From the IMG/VR virus record IMGVR_UViG_3300042691_004525, positions 1 through 36,219 of that record: DNA of 36,219 nt. The stretch is one strand, 5' to 3'. Each line of letters begins with the position of its first letter. The stretch's first letter is position 1. Below the pieces are notes generated by a model. It did no database searches. It was not told the origin of the DNA and saw nothing but the letters and a program-made list of their open reading frames with translations. The position numbers and the translations under genes were made by a program. This DNA is from a virus. Shown here piece after piece: positions 27,942 to 34,832 of the stretch.

Positions 27942-28120
27942 TTTTTATAGTCAATTACAAATCCTACAAATACAATTATGTTCATGCCTATCGAAGATGC
28001 TATTTCAATAGCATCATCGTATACATTTAATGATAGATGAACATGACCTACAACCCAAAAAGGTATAGACAAATTTTGGCTAATCCAAACTATCGTATAT
28101 TTTATTAATCTTTTAACCAA
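27929..28120 (-). CDS. Small putative membrane protein
   Basis: A 63-residue protein with two hydrophobic segments (about 8-30 and 40-58), a basic N-terminus (MVKRLIKY) and a charged C-terminus (YKKWEK), compatible with a two-pass inner-membrane protein. It overlaps both neighbours (16 and 13 bases). Small membrane proteins in phage early regions may be holins or superinfection-exclusion factors; nothing here decides between them. Confidence 0.5.
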   Translation of the reverse strand: MVKRLIKYTIVWISQNLSIPFWVVGHVHLSLNVYDDAIEIASSIGMNIIVFVGFVIDYKKWEK

Positions 28121-28383
28121 TTCCTAAAAGCTAGACCCATATTCTCTAACTGATACAAGAACTCCCTAAGCTCCTTATCATTCTCAATGTCCATCTTTTC
28201 ATAAAGTTGGTCGCTATTTTTTAGAACTTCTTTTATAAAGTCATTGCCTGCCTTTTTAATTTGCCTTACATATACTTTAGGGTAAACTACCTTAACGTCC
28301 TCCATGAAGTCCATGAGCACTGGCAAAATACTTACCAAGCTCGCTAGTTTTTTCTCGTTCGATATAAATTTCTCTTTCTCCAT
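28105..28383 (-). CDS. Hypothetical helical protein
   Basis: A 92-residue helical, charged protein without recognised domain. The ATG at 28383 gives a 92-base overlap with the upstream gene; an internal ATG (M24, base 28314, MDFMEDVKVVYP) would shorten the overlap to 23 bases and fits the spacing elsewhere in the block better. Ends ENMGLAFRNWLKD. Function unknown. Confidence 0.6.
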   Translation of the reverse strand: MEKEKFISNEKKLASLVSILPVLMDFMEDVKVVYPKVYVRQIKKAGNDFIKEVLKNSDQLYEKMDIENDKELREFLYQLENMGLAFRNWLKD

Positions 28384-28654
28384 CGCTTAAACTATTAAAA
28401 TCATATTCTTTTCTATTAAACATTTCTTCTTCAGATTCATAGTATGGTCCATCTTTATATCCTAGGTCTACATTACCGTAGTGTTTTACGAGTATACCTC
28501 TTATATATTTTTGAACTATGCATACTTGAACTCCTGTTATTTCACTTATTTCTTCTAATGTTTTTCCTTCTGTACACAACTGCTTGATTCTAGATTTATT
28601 CTTCTGGAACATTATAGAATTGTGTACCATCGTAGACTGATGCTTTAACGCCAT
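28292..28654 (-). CDS. Helix-turn-helix DNA-binding protein
   Basis: A 120-residue protein. Residues about 20-54 (IKQLCTEGKTLEEISEITGV, then a recognition-type helix) form a homeodomain-like or resolvase-type HTH. The C-terminal part is acidic (YYESEEEMFNR, SLSDGEREIYIERE) and may contact a partner. It could be a regulator of the early or late block; the palindromic elements at 3386 and 3427 are possible targets, but that is speculation. Start choice is uncertain: ATG at 28654, 28630 or 28612; the last gives the smallest overlap (17 bases) with the nuclease gene. Confidence 0.7.
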   Translation of the reverse strand: MALKHQSTMVHNSIMFQKNKSRIKQLCTEGKTLEEISEITGVQVCIVQKYIRGILVKHYGNVDLGYKDGPYYESEEEMFNRKEYDFNSLSDGEREIYIEREKTSELGKYFASAHGLHGGR

Positions 28655-28865
28655 GTTTGTTTAATTCTTTAATTCTAAATACTTGTAATGGTCTAGGCTT
28701 TTGTCCAGGTCGTTTGACTTCGATAAACTCAACGTCTGAGTTCTTCGGTATTGCTACAAGATCAGGTATTCCGGTCTTATTGGTGACAGAGAGCTTGATA
28801 ACATAGTATCCATCTTTCTCAAGTTGCTTGATTAATTTAGATTGTATTTGCTGCTCTGTTGCCAA
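28596..28865 (-). CDS. VRR-NUC domain nuclease
   Basis: A stand-alone VRR-NUC (PD-(D/E)XK superfamily) protein of about 89 residues. GIPD lies at 32-35 and EVK at 49-51 (TTG numbering), followed by the Gln-containing GQKPRPLQ, so the acidic metal-binding and Lys residues are present. Such small phage nucleases are thought to act on branched DNA and are often beside SNF2-like helicases, as here. An upstream ATG at 28964 would give 122 residues but overlap the helicase by 98 bases with a non-family N-terminus; TTG at 28865, 2 bases after the helicase stop, starts exactly at the domain and follows a TATATTTG box, so I prefer it. Confidence 0.85.
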   Translation of the reverse strand: MATEQQIQSKLIKQLEKDGYYVIKLSVTNKTGIPDLVAIPKNSDVEFIEVKRPGQKPRPLQVFRIKELNKHGVKASVYDGTQFYNVPEE

Positions 28866-28866
28866 G

Positions 28867-30105
28867 TTATTGACAAATATAACTATAATCTTTCTTAAAT
28901 ATATTAACAGTATACTTCTTTTTTGCTTTGACTGCTTTGTATATTTTGTCCTCAATGCCACCAATGCTGAACAACCAATAGACCTTATTGAACTTTCTAC
29001 TCATAGTAGTCATACGATCACGAGCCTGCCAATAGCTAGTAGCACTAAAGTCAATATTATAGAACACCACATAGTCAGCATTTTTTAAGGATATACCCTC
29101 ACGACCTGATACTATTTGTAAGGCTATAAACTGAAAATCCTCATTGTCAAACTTATCAAGCTCTGTAGTTAAGCTATCACCAAGTACCTGCTTTAGTGCG
29201 CTTAGTTCTTCTTTGAACTTGTAGAATATGCCTATCTTTGATGTCGCAAATTGCGACTTGATAAACTCAGCTTTTGTCGTGTCAATAACCATACTATTTC
29301 CACTCTCAAACTTGACAGTACCACTCCACAACTGATGCAGTTTTTGCATTAGTTTAACTGGAGTGTCTGCCAATATAACTTCATCCTTGCCTTCAACTAC
29401 CAAATCTTTTTCGAGCTTCTTAACAATCATCTTTGTCTTATTACACATTTCAATGTGTATTACTTCTTCCTCAATCTCAGTAGAGAATCCTGCCTGTTGC
29501 TGTGTGAATGTAATTACATAAGGTGCAATAGCAGCCATTATCTTCAACTCATTTCCTTTTGAGTAGTCATTAACTAAAAACCCATTAATCTTTTTCTGAA
29601 ACTTGTTGACATAATCATCAGCCCATCTGTAGAAGTTCGCATAATGTTTAAACGGACTATAGATCGAAACCCAAAACTGGTGGTATACTTGGCTGTATGA
29701 CTCTGGTGTCATTGTACCTGACAAGAATATCATTGGCACATCACAAAACATATTTCTAAAAGTCTTTGTTGCTAGCCCTGGTTTTGGGAATGCTCCGAAT
29801 CTATGGTGCTCGTCATGGATTACTAAGTCGTAGTCTGTGTCTTCCAATTTATGCATTGACTCATCATTTATAACTGTCAATTCAAATTCATAGCCGAAGT
29901 TATTATAGTCATTTTGGATTGATGATATAGCTTTCTTTTTAGTTAAGAATAGAACTCGTTTAGCTCCATATAGTTTAGCTGTTTCTAAAGCTGTTAAGGT
30001 CTTACCAACGCGTACGGCCAATGATAGGTATACTATTTTTTTATCTTTAAGTATATTAACAGCTCTATTAGCTAAGTCAACTTGATAACTTCTTAATTCC
30101 AACAT
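28867..30105 (-). CDS. SF2 (SNF2-like) DNA helicase
   Basis: A 412-residue ATP-dependent helicase or translocase. Motif I (Walker A) is AVRVGKT at 30-36, motif II is DEHH at 98-101, motif III is SGTMTPE at 129-135, motif V is GREGISLKNAD and motif VI is YWQARDRMTTMSR near the C-terminus. The Walker A and QxxxR motifs resemble the minimal SNF2-like helicases of phages that pair with VRR-NUC nucleases; the nuclease gene follows at once. Likely role: remodelling recombination or replication forks. The ATG at 30105 lies within the last codons of the upstream HNH gene (29-base overlap). Confidence 0.9.
   Translation of the reverse strand: MLELRSYQVDLANRAVNILKDKKIVYLSLAVRVGKTLTALETAKLYGAKRVLFLTKKKAISSIQNDYNNFGYEFELTVINDESMHKLEDTDYDLVIHDEHHRFGAFPKPGLATKTFRNMFCDVPMIFLSGTMTPESYSQVYHQFWVSIYSPFKHYANFYRWADDYVNKFQKKINGFLVNDYSKGNELKIMAAIAPYVITFTQQQAGFSTEIEEEVIHIEMCNKTKMIVKKLEKDLVVEGKDEVILADTPVKLMQKLHQLWSGTVKFESGNSMVIDTTKAEFIKSQFATSKIGIFYKFKEELSALKQVLGDSLTTELDKFDNEDFQFIALQIVSGREGISLKNADYVVFYNIDFSATSYWQARDRMTTMSRKFNKVYWLFSIGGIEDKIYKAVKAKKKYTVNIFKKDYSYICQ
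28874..28881 (-). promoter_or_regulatory. Promoter-like box before VRR-NUC gene
   Basis: TATATTTG on the minus strand, at the very end of the helicase gene, 8 bases before the proposed TTG start. The -33 box is weak. If active it would give a nearly leaderless VRR-NUC mRNA. Confidence 0.4.
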
Positions 30106-30634
30106 AATATTTTTTATTAATTACATTTAATATAGTTCCTTGAGAAACATTATACCTTATCATAAATTCCTCTACATTTCCTTTATTTACTTTATTTACA
30201 CCTTTAATACAATTTTTTAAAATATCTTCAATTGCTTCATTTGACAACTTTCTATTTGCATTTATTTTTCCTAAAATATCATAAGAATGTCTTTCGTTTT
30301 CTGAATGAGTACACCATTCAAGATTTTTAATATTATTATTGCTAGGATTTCCATCTATATGATTAACACATTTTTTATTATGTGGGTTATCTATAAAATA
30401 TTGAGCTACTAGTCTATGAACTTGAAATCTTTTAGGTTTGTTGTTTTTGCATAAAGTAACCCTTTTGTAGCTCCCTTTTCCATTACATCTATTTGATTCT
30501 AATTTTAAATACTTTTCTTTATATTTAGTTATCATTCCATTAGAATATACTATAGTACATTCATTACTTTTTACTCTACCATAGTTTGAAATTTCATAAT
30601 TCTCAAAACCATCGATTGCCTTCCATATTTCCAT
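30077..30634 (-). CDS. NUMOD4-HNH homing endonuclease
   Basis: A 185-residue free-standing homing endonuclease. NUMOD4 at about 1-30 (EIWKAIDGFENYEISNYGRV) binds DNA; HNH at about 75-110 (VHRLVAQYF, VNHIDGNPSNNNIKNLEWC) contains the catalytic His and Asn; residues about 130-180 look like an IENR/NUMOD1-type helix-turn-helix (EEFMIRYNVSQGTILNVI). These enzymes nick or cut DNA to spread their own gene. The gene is visibly more AT-rich than the helicase it precedes, and its last ten codons overlap the helicase start, as expected for an insertion. The ATG follows the U-run of a terminator hairpin directly, so expression requires read-through. Confidence 0.92.
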   Translation of the reverse strand: MEIWKAIDGFENYEISNYGRVKSNECTIVYSNGMITKYKEKYLKLESNRCNGKGSYKRVTLCKNNKPKRFQVHRLVAQYFIDNPHNKKCVNHIDGNPSNNNIKNLEWCTHSENERHSYDILGKINANRKLSNEAIEDILKNCIKGVNKVNKGNVEEFMIRYNVSQGTILNVINKKYYVGIKKLSS

Positions 30635-30722
30635 AAAACAAAAATGCTATTAGGTTTCGAGGTTGCGGTCTCTACTCCCTAATAGCAATTATTATAATTT
30701 CTACTTGTGTCCGCAACTACAC
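30635..30722 (-). ncRNA. Structured leader or small RNA with kissing loops and terminator
   Basis: On the minus strand, hairpin 1 (GTGT 30722-30719 with ACAC 30710-30707) has the 8-base loop AGTTGCGG. Hairpin 2 has a 10-bp stem, TGCTATTAGG (30687-30678) with CCTAATAGCA (30654-30645), then an internal loop, GAG/CTC and the 8-base loop ACCGCAAC. GTTGCGG (30717-30711) and CCGCAAC (30668-30662) are perfect complements, so the loops can kiss while both stems stay formed. Hairpin 2 is followed by TTTTTGTTTT and directly by the ATG of the HNH gene, so it is also an intrinsic terminator. A consensus promoter lies just upstream. I know no named RNA family with this sequence. Confidence 0.72.
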
Positions 30723-30726
30723 GTCA

Positions 30727-30758
30727 CAAATATAAAAAATACTTTTATTAAAAACAAA
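30727..30758 (-). promoter_or_regulatory. Consensus Bacteroidota promoter for the structured RNA
   Basis: On the minus strand, TTTG (30758-30755), exactly 20 bases, then TATATTTG (30734-30727). This is one of the two best promoter matches in the window. Transcription would begin near 30722, at the foot of hairpin 1. Confidence 0.85.
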
Positions 30759-31140
30759 CATTGCAGTTTATTATTGAAACACGTCTTTTAAATGAGATTG
30801 ACTCCAAAGGAAAATCATCTATGGATATATCTTCAGTACATACGACTATTATTTTTGGATGTATATAAAATATATCCTTTCCTTGTTTCTCTATGGCGAT
30901 TCCTTCATACGTATCACTAATTAGTTCTCCTATGTCAGAGGCGTATTTAAATCCATTTATTATTACTAATTCAGTATTTTGACTACAATGGCGCGAAAAG
31001 CCAACTAACATTTTTCTACGTTTTCTTCTATACATGTAATAATCACAATCAATAAATACAACATTATCTTTGTTGTATGAAGCAACTATCTCTGTAATTT
31101 TATCTTCTGAATTACCTATCAATACTGTTATTTTGTCCAT
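30748..31140 (-). CDS. Hypothetical protein, possibly a degenerate P-loop ATPase
   Basis: A 130-residue protein with alternating strands and helices: KITVLIGNSEDKI at the N-terminus (where a P-loop would be, but without GK-S/T), NVVFIDCDYYMYRRKRRKML, ELVIINGF (Walker B-like position) and KIIVVCTED (sensor-1-like position), then SFKRRVSI (arginine-finger-like). The order recalls a shrunken AAA+/SF3 ATPase domain lacking a functional P-loop. It is next to the SF3 primase-helicase, so a structural subunit derived from that fold is possible, but this is inference. It overlaps the upstream gene by 29 bases. Confidence 0.65.
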   Translation of the reverse strand: MDKITVLIGNSEDKITEIVASYNKDNVVFIDCDYYMYRRKRRKMLVGFSRHCSQNTELVIINGFKYASDIGELISDTYEGIAIEKQGKDIFYIHPKIIVVCTEDISIDDFPLESISFKRRVSIINCNVCF

Positions 31141-31423
31141 CTTCTTTCATTTTATTTACAATATAATTTACTTCATCAATCGCTTCAGCATGTAAGTCTT
31201 TGTCGTATTCCAACCAAGTTAACTGCCGTTTGATTTCTCTTACGCTATAGTCCGGAACAAAAGATACAGCTTCAATCTTACCAGTAAGAAAGTCATGAGC
31301 TTCCTTGTAGTCTCTACACATTTTAGAAAGCTCATTTTTTCTTCTTGTACCATGCTTGGCATATCCATGGAGCTTCTCAGTGAACTCCAATCTTTTTCTG
31401 ATTATAGACTCGCAGAATTTCAT
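31112..31423 (-). CDS. Hypothetical helical protein
   Basis: A 103-residue, highly charged helical protein (MKFCESIIRKRLEFTEKLHG start) with no recognised domain. Its ATG overlaps the stop codon of the primase-helicase as ATGA (4 bases), so it is translationally coupled to it, and it overlaps the next gene by 29 bases. A replication accessory role is suggested only by position. Confidence 0.65.
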   Translation of the reverse strand: MKFCESIIRKRLEFTEKLHGYAKHGTRRKNELSKMCRDYKEAHDFLTGKIEAVSFVPDYSVREIKRQLTWLEYDKDLHAEAIDEVNYIVNKMKEDGQNNSIDR

Positions 31424-33783
31424 AACTTCAAGTTTAATTGTTCTTCTTCTTTTACTACAAATTCAACATTCTTACCAAGTGCGTTACGTGTTACTATTGG
31501 TTTCTTACCAAAAGCATACTCACCATAACTATCTATCCACTTATAGAACCTATTTTGAGATACCTTGTACCTACCATAGTTACTATAGTCAGGGTAGTCC
31601 TGCGTAAATGAATTGAATAAGTCTTGCCCTAACGATTTCATTAGTGGTTTAGTGTACACATTGTCGCGTGAAGTAGCCCACTCCCAAAAGTCAGAACTTG
31701 TCTCAGCAATAAATTTACGAGTTTTTAAGTTCTTGAATTCACTGCGTACCAACCCTTTATTAAGATAAGATTGTAGATTAGCTATCATGTAGTTATCAAA
31801 CTTATTCCACTCATACTCATCCCAACCACTAAACAACATGTGACCAAACTCACTCTCAGGTGTGAACGACTTATTGTAGTACTGCTTGAACTCAAGATCC
31901 CACTTACGTCTCTCAAACGAGTTACCAGCACCCTTGATGGCATAGTTAGTTGTTATGACAATCTTTGGTGATCGCTCAAATGGAATGTGTATCTCATCTT
32001 TGTTTTTCTTCTCAAGTGTTATACCTTCAGTAATCACTGAGAATAATCGCTCAAACTCAAAGTTCTTACTAACGTCATCAAACACCAACACCTGCGTATC
32101 AACTTGTACTCTCTGATATGGGAATGACTTCTGAAAACTGAATCCTTTACCATCAATTATGACCATCTTCTTCATGTGACTAACTGATTTAACAAAGATA
32201 CCTTTACCAGTACCACCTTCAGGATTGTCGCTTATTACCTCATCATTCAATATAACAGCAGGACAATAGCTTGCTGGTTTGTAACTATGCATCAAGTAAC
32301 CAATCGTTGACTCAACTGACTTAACGCGCTCTTTGTCATCGCCTGAAATATTTGTGATGAATCTCTTAAATTCACAATCATCATGTGAAGTAGCAAGAAA
32401 GTCTCTCTTAATCTTTTGATCTTCCCAAACAATACCATTCAAGTCTTTATAATCAATCTTCTCAATACCTCGTCTTGTTACCTTGACAGCACAGTTATTG
32501 TAGTAAAGATAAGCTGTCTCTGAGTCGTCAGTCATAAACCTGCTATCAACATTAGTTATGAAATTTAAGAAGTTCTCTGTAAAAAACTTCGTGTTCATAG
32601 CAAAGAAGTTATAGATTGACATATCATTAATACTCTCAAGATACTTCAGTATAAAGTCCTTTATCAGCTCCTCACTTGAATCAGTTATGACATTATCTTT
32701 AACTCTAACAAATACAAAGTTCTTTGATCCCTCAGGGTAGTACTTATAGAATCCTTCCTTAGTCAAAAAATCTCTAAATAAATTAGGAACTAACTCAATC
32801 TTACCTTTCGATGACTTTGTCCAAAACTCGTTTGGGTTTGTCTCACTAACTATCTTATCAATAATCTCAATAGGCACATCATCATTTCGTTCAATGACTT
32901 CCTTGATTGGTGTGCCATTCTTAATGTCGTTCTTTATTGATACAGTCTTGTCAATGTCCTCGTAAAACTTAGTATTGTGATTGGCAACGTTTTTATAACC
33001 ACTTTCAATGATTGATGGTATCTCTCTAGCCATGTCGCCATTAATATCGTACGACTCAATTACACTTCTTGCTGTTTCTTTACTTATACCAAACTCATTA
33101 AACGCACTTGCCAAGATGTACAAGTTGTTGTTACGTTGACCTGGAACCATCCCAAAGTTCTTATCCCACCATAAGGACAATCGTCTGATAATCTCATTGT
33201 CATCAGTGACTCTTATCATCTGCTTTACAACAGGCTTATACTCATCAGAGTTATCCATATCTGACCATATCAATGACAATTCGTTCACATGAATATCAGG
33301 ATCATAAGACTCATAACATACTCGACTAATGTTCTTACATGTTACATCAAACTCATCACAGTTATAATACTTCTGCAAAGCATTGAAGTACTTCTTATGG
33401 TTCATCGGATCTTTAGGTATTCTTACCAATGCCTTTAACCCATCCCCAGATGGTGATGTGAATACACAGTAGGTATACTTATCAGCGATAAGTTCCTCTC
33501 TCTTTTGGAATAGGTGTTGGTTGTCTCTGAATCCATCAAAGTCAATACATATAATTCCACTATGCTCTATGATAGCATTGTCAGCTCGCTTAGAAAATGT
33601 ACCTGAAAAACAAATAGCAGGAAGCCTTTTCTTCTTTTCATTCCTTTCATTCTTCTCCGTCTCTTGACGTACAGCTTCAACAAGTTCCTTTGATTTGCCA
33701 TTCTTTATTCGCTCAATGGCTACGCTTACATCAACATGAAATGGTGTCGATGTGTCGCTGATCGTTTTGAAATAAGTTATCAT
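31420..33783 (-). CDS. Primase-SF3 helicase (VirE/BT4734-type N-terminus)
   Basis: A 787-residue replication protein. The N-terminal domain is of the archaeo-eukaryotic primase-like VirE_N/BT4734 type: DFD at 81-83 (metal site), SPSGDGLK at 110-117 and SRVCYES at about 153-159. A helical region (about 180-300) resembles a primase C-terminal domain. The C-terminal domain is a superfamily 3 helicase: Walker A GGTGKG at 523-528, Walker B LVFDD at 566-570, sensor TTNY at 611-614 and arginine finger FERRKW at 623-628. It would unwind DNA and make primers at the origin, like P4-type primase-helicases. It overlaps the DnaA-like gene by 53 bases and the next gene by 4. Confidence 0.92.
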   Translation of the reverse strand: MITYFKTISDTSTPFHVDVSVAIERIKNGKSKELVEAVRQETEKNERNEKKKRLPAICFSGTFSKRADNAIIEHSGIICIDFDGFRDNQHLFQKREELIADKYTYCVFTSPSGDGLKALVRIPKDPMNHKKYFNALQKYYNCDEFDVTCKNISRVCYESYDPDIHVNELSLIWSDMDNSDEYKPVVKQMIRVTDDNEIIRRLSLWWDKNFGMVPGQRNNNLYILASAFNEFGISKETARSVIESYDINGDMAREIPSIIESGYKNVANHNTKFYEDIDKTVSIKNDIKNGTPIKEVIERNDDVPIEIIDKIVSETNPNEFWTKSSKGKIELVPNLFRDFLTKEGFYKYYPEGSKNFVFVRVKDNVITDSSEELIKDFILKYLESINDMSIYNFFAMNTKFFTENFLNFITNVDSRFMTDDSETAYLYYNNCAVKVTRRGIEKIDYKDLNGIVWEDQKIKRDFLATSHDDCEFKRFITNISGDDKERVKSVESTIGYLMHSYKPASYCPAVILNDEVISDNPEGGTGKGIFVKSVSHMKKMVIIDGKGFSFQKSFPYQRVQVDTQVLVFDDVSKNFEFERLFSVITEGITLEKKNKDEIHIPFERSPKIVITTNYAIKGAGNSFERRKWDLEFKQYYNKSFTPESEFGHMLFSGWDEYEWNKFDNYMIANLQSYLNKGLVRSEFKNLKTRKFIAETSSDFWEWATSRDNVYTKPLMKSLGQDLFNSFTQDYPDYSNYGRYKVSQNRFYKWIDSYGEYAFGKKPIVTRNALGKNVEFVVKEEEQLNLKL

Positions 33784-34075
33784 ATTCTTCGGTGTCTTTT
33801 AAATATTTTGAATCTTTAATTTCCATATAAATCTCATGTTTCTTAACACCATGAATAATAGTTGCATGGTCTCTTCCAAAATATTCACCCACCTCTTCAT
33901 AGGTCAAACCCATGTCTCTCATCTTCTTATATAAGAAATACCTCTTATGTGTTTTTGACTGAGCTCTTGACGGAACATTTAAATTGTCTTGCTCTATTAA
34001 AACCATTACCTTCTCTAGGAATTCACTAACATCGTGATGCTTAATCAACGATCCACAATAACTACATCTTCTCAT
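33731..34075 (-). CDS. Stand-alone DnaA domain IV-like protein
   Basis: A 114-residue protein. Residues about 38-80 match the DnaA C-terminal duplex-DNA-binding domain: SKTHKRYFLYKKMRDMG, TYEEVGEYFG, then the signature GRDHATIIHGVKKH (67-80), whose Arg-Asp-His contacts DnaA boxes in the host protein. The AAA+ domain of DnaA is absent. The N-terminus has a CSYCG half zinc-ribbon. It lies just upstream of, and overlaps, the primase-helicase gene, so it may recognise the phage origin and recruit that enzyme; it might also compete with host DnaA. Family identity is clear from the motif; the role is inference. Confidence 0.85.
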   Translation of the reverse strand: MRRCSYCGSLIKHHDVSEFLEKVMVLIEQDNLNVPSRAQSKTHKRYFLYKKMRDMGLTYEEVGEYFGRDHATIIHGVKKHEIYMEIKDSKYLKDTEEYDNLFQNDQRHIDTISC

Positions 34076-34442
34076 CTTCTCTATATTTTATTTCTTTTCT
34101 AATTAAATCTAAATGCCAATCAGCACCACCATAATCAAGTACAGCTTGTAAGTAATCATCATCCATCTCACATAATGGAATGTAAGTTAGTGGTTGCAAA
34201 CCATCTTTACCACGACTGCCTCTCGTTGCGTACTGCCTAACAATTTCAAAGTTATCGTCAGCATATACAGCATGATGTACAACTTTCTTTAAGTTTTTAC
34301 CACCATACCTAATGTAGTCTGTACCACCATCAACCATTGCTTCGTTCTTACATCCACATAACTTATAATCATGCCTATGGTAACTAACTATTGTGCTTAA
34401 ACAATCTAAACACGTGACTGCATTATAAACTAACTGTCTCAT
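34062..34442 (-). CDS. Conserved zinc-binding phage protein
   Basis: A 126-residue protein with C11, C14, C29 and C31 forming a CxxC...CxC metal site, then HRHD at 22-25 between them and VDGGTDYIRYGG at 37-48. This NAVxCxxC, HRHD, VDGG pattern is a familiar small protein of many phage early regions; no biochemical function is known to me. Overlaps both neighbours (4 and 14 bases), so coupled translation is likely. A nucleic-acid-binding or regulatory zinc-ribbon role is plausible. Confidence 0.75.
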   Translation of the reverse strand: MRQLVYNAVTCLDCLSTIVSYHRHDYKLCGCKNEAMVDGGTDYIRYGGKNLKKVVHHAVYADDNFEIVRQYATRGSRGKDGLQPLTYIPLCEMDDDYLQAVLDYGGADWHLDLIRKEIKYREDEKM

Positions 34443-34783
34443 AATTTATCATGTCTTAATTTTTGAATATATAATATAGCATCCATCAGTTCTTCCTGAA
34501 GATGATTCAAGAAGTCATCAGTATTATTTTCATACAGCGTAGTACCATACTTCTTAATACCAACAGCAGACCTTTCTTTAAACTTATCGATTATACTCTC
34601 GACAATTGGATCAACAACCATAAAGTTATTGTAGTCGAAATACCAGTCAGTGTGATTACCTTGATAGTCCTCACCTAGCAACCATGCTCCATACTTGTCA
34701 GGCTTATATACCTCAACTATCTGACCTTTCTTAAAGTAACTATCATCAATAGTTATCTTAACCTTTTGACCTTTCATTAACAT
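34439..34783 (-). CDS. SH3-like / MazG-like fusion protein
   Basis: A 114-residue protein in two parts. Residues 1-58 look like a small beta barrel (GQKVKITIDDSYFKKGQIVE, ending FMVVDP). Residues about 62-112 carry a MazG-like helical motif: KKYGTTL, NNTDDFLNHLQEELMDAILY with EExxD at 97-101, typical of all-alpha NTP pyrophosphohydrolases that bind metal and nucleotides. Only part of the usual catalytic set is present, so activity is uncertain. It is the first gene after the structured non-coding stretch and its terminator, so its expression probably depends on read-through or regulation there. Confidence 0.72.
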   Translation of the reverse strand: MLMKGQKVKITIDDSYFKKGQIVEVYKPDKYGAWLLGEDYQGNHTDWYFDYNNFMVVDPIVESIIDKFKERSAVGIKKYGTTLYENNTDDFLNHLQEELMDAILYIQKLRHDKL

Positions 34784-34800
34784 ATTTAATTTTATTAGAT

Positions 34801-34832
34801 TAAAAATGCCGACTAGACATACCTATCGGCAT
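34801..34832 (-). terminator. Intrinsic terminator at the end of the non-coding stretch
   Basis: On the minus strand ATGCCGA (34832-34826) pairs perfectly with TCGGCAT (34812-34806), followed by TTTT. It lies 18 bases before the MazG-like ATG, so it would stop or attenuate transcripts before the downstream replication genes. Confidence 0.85.
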
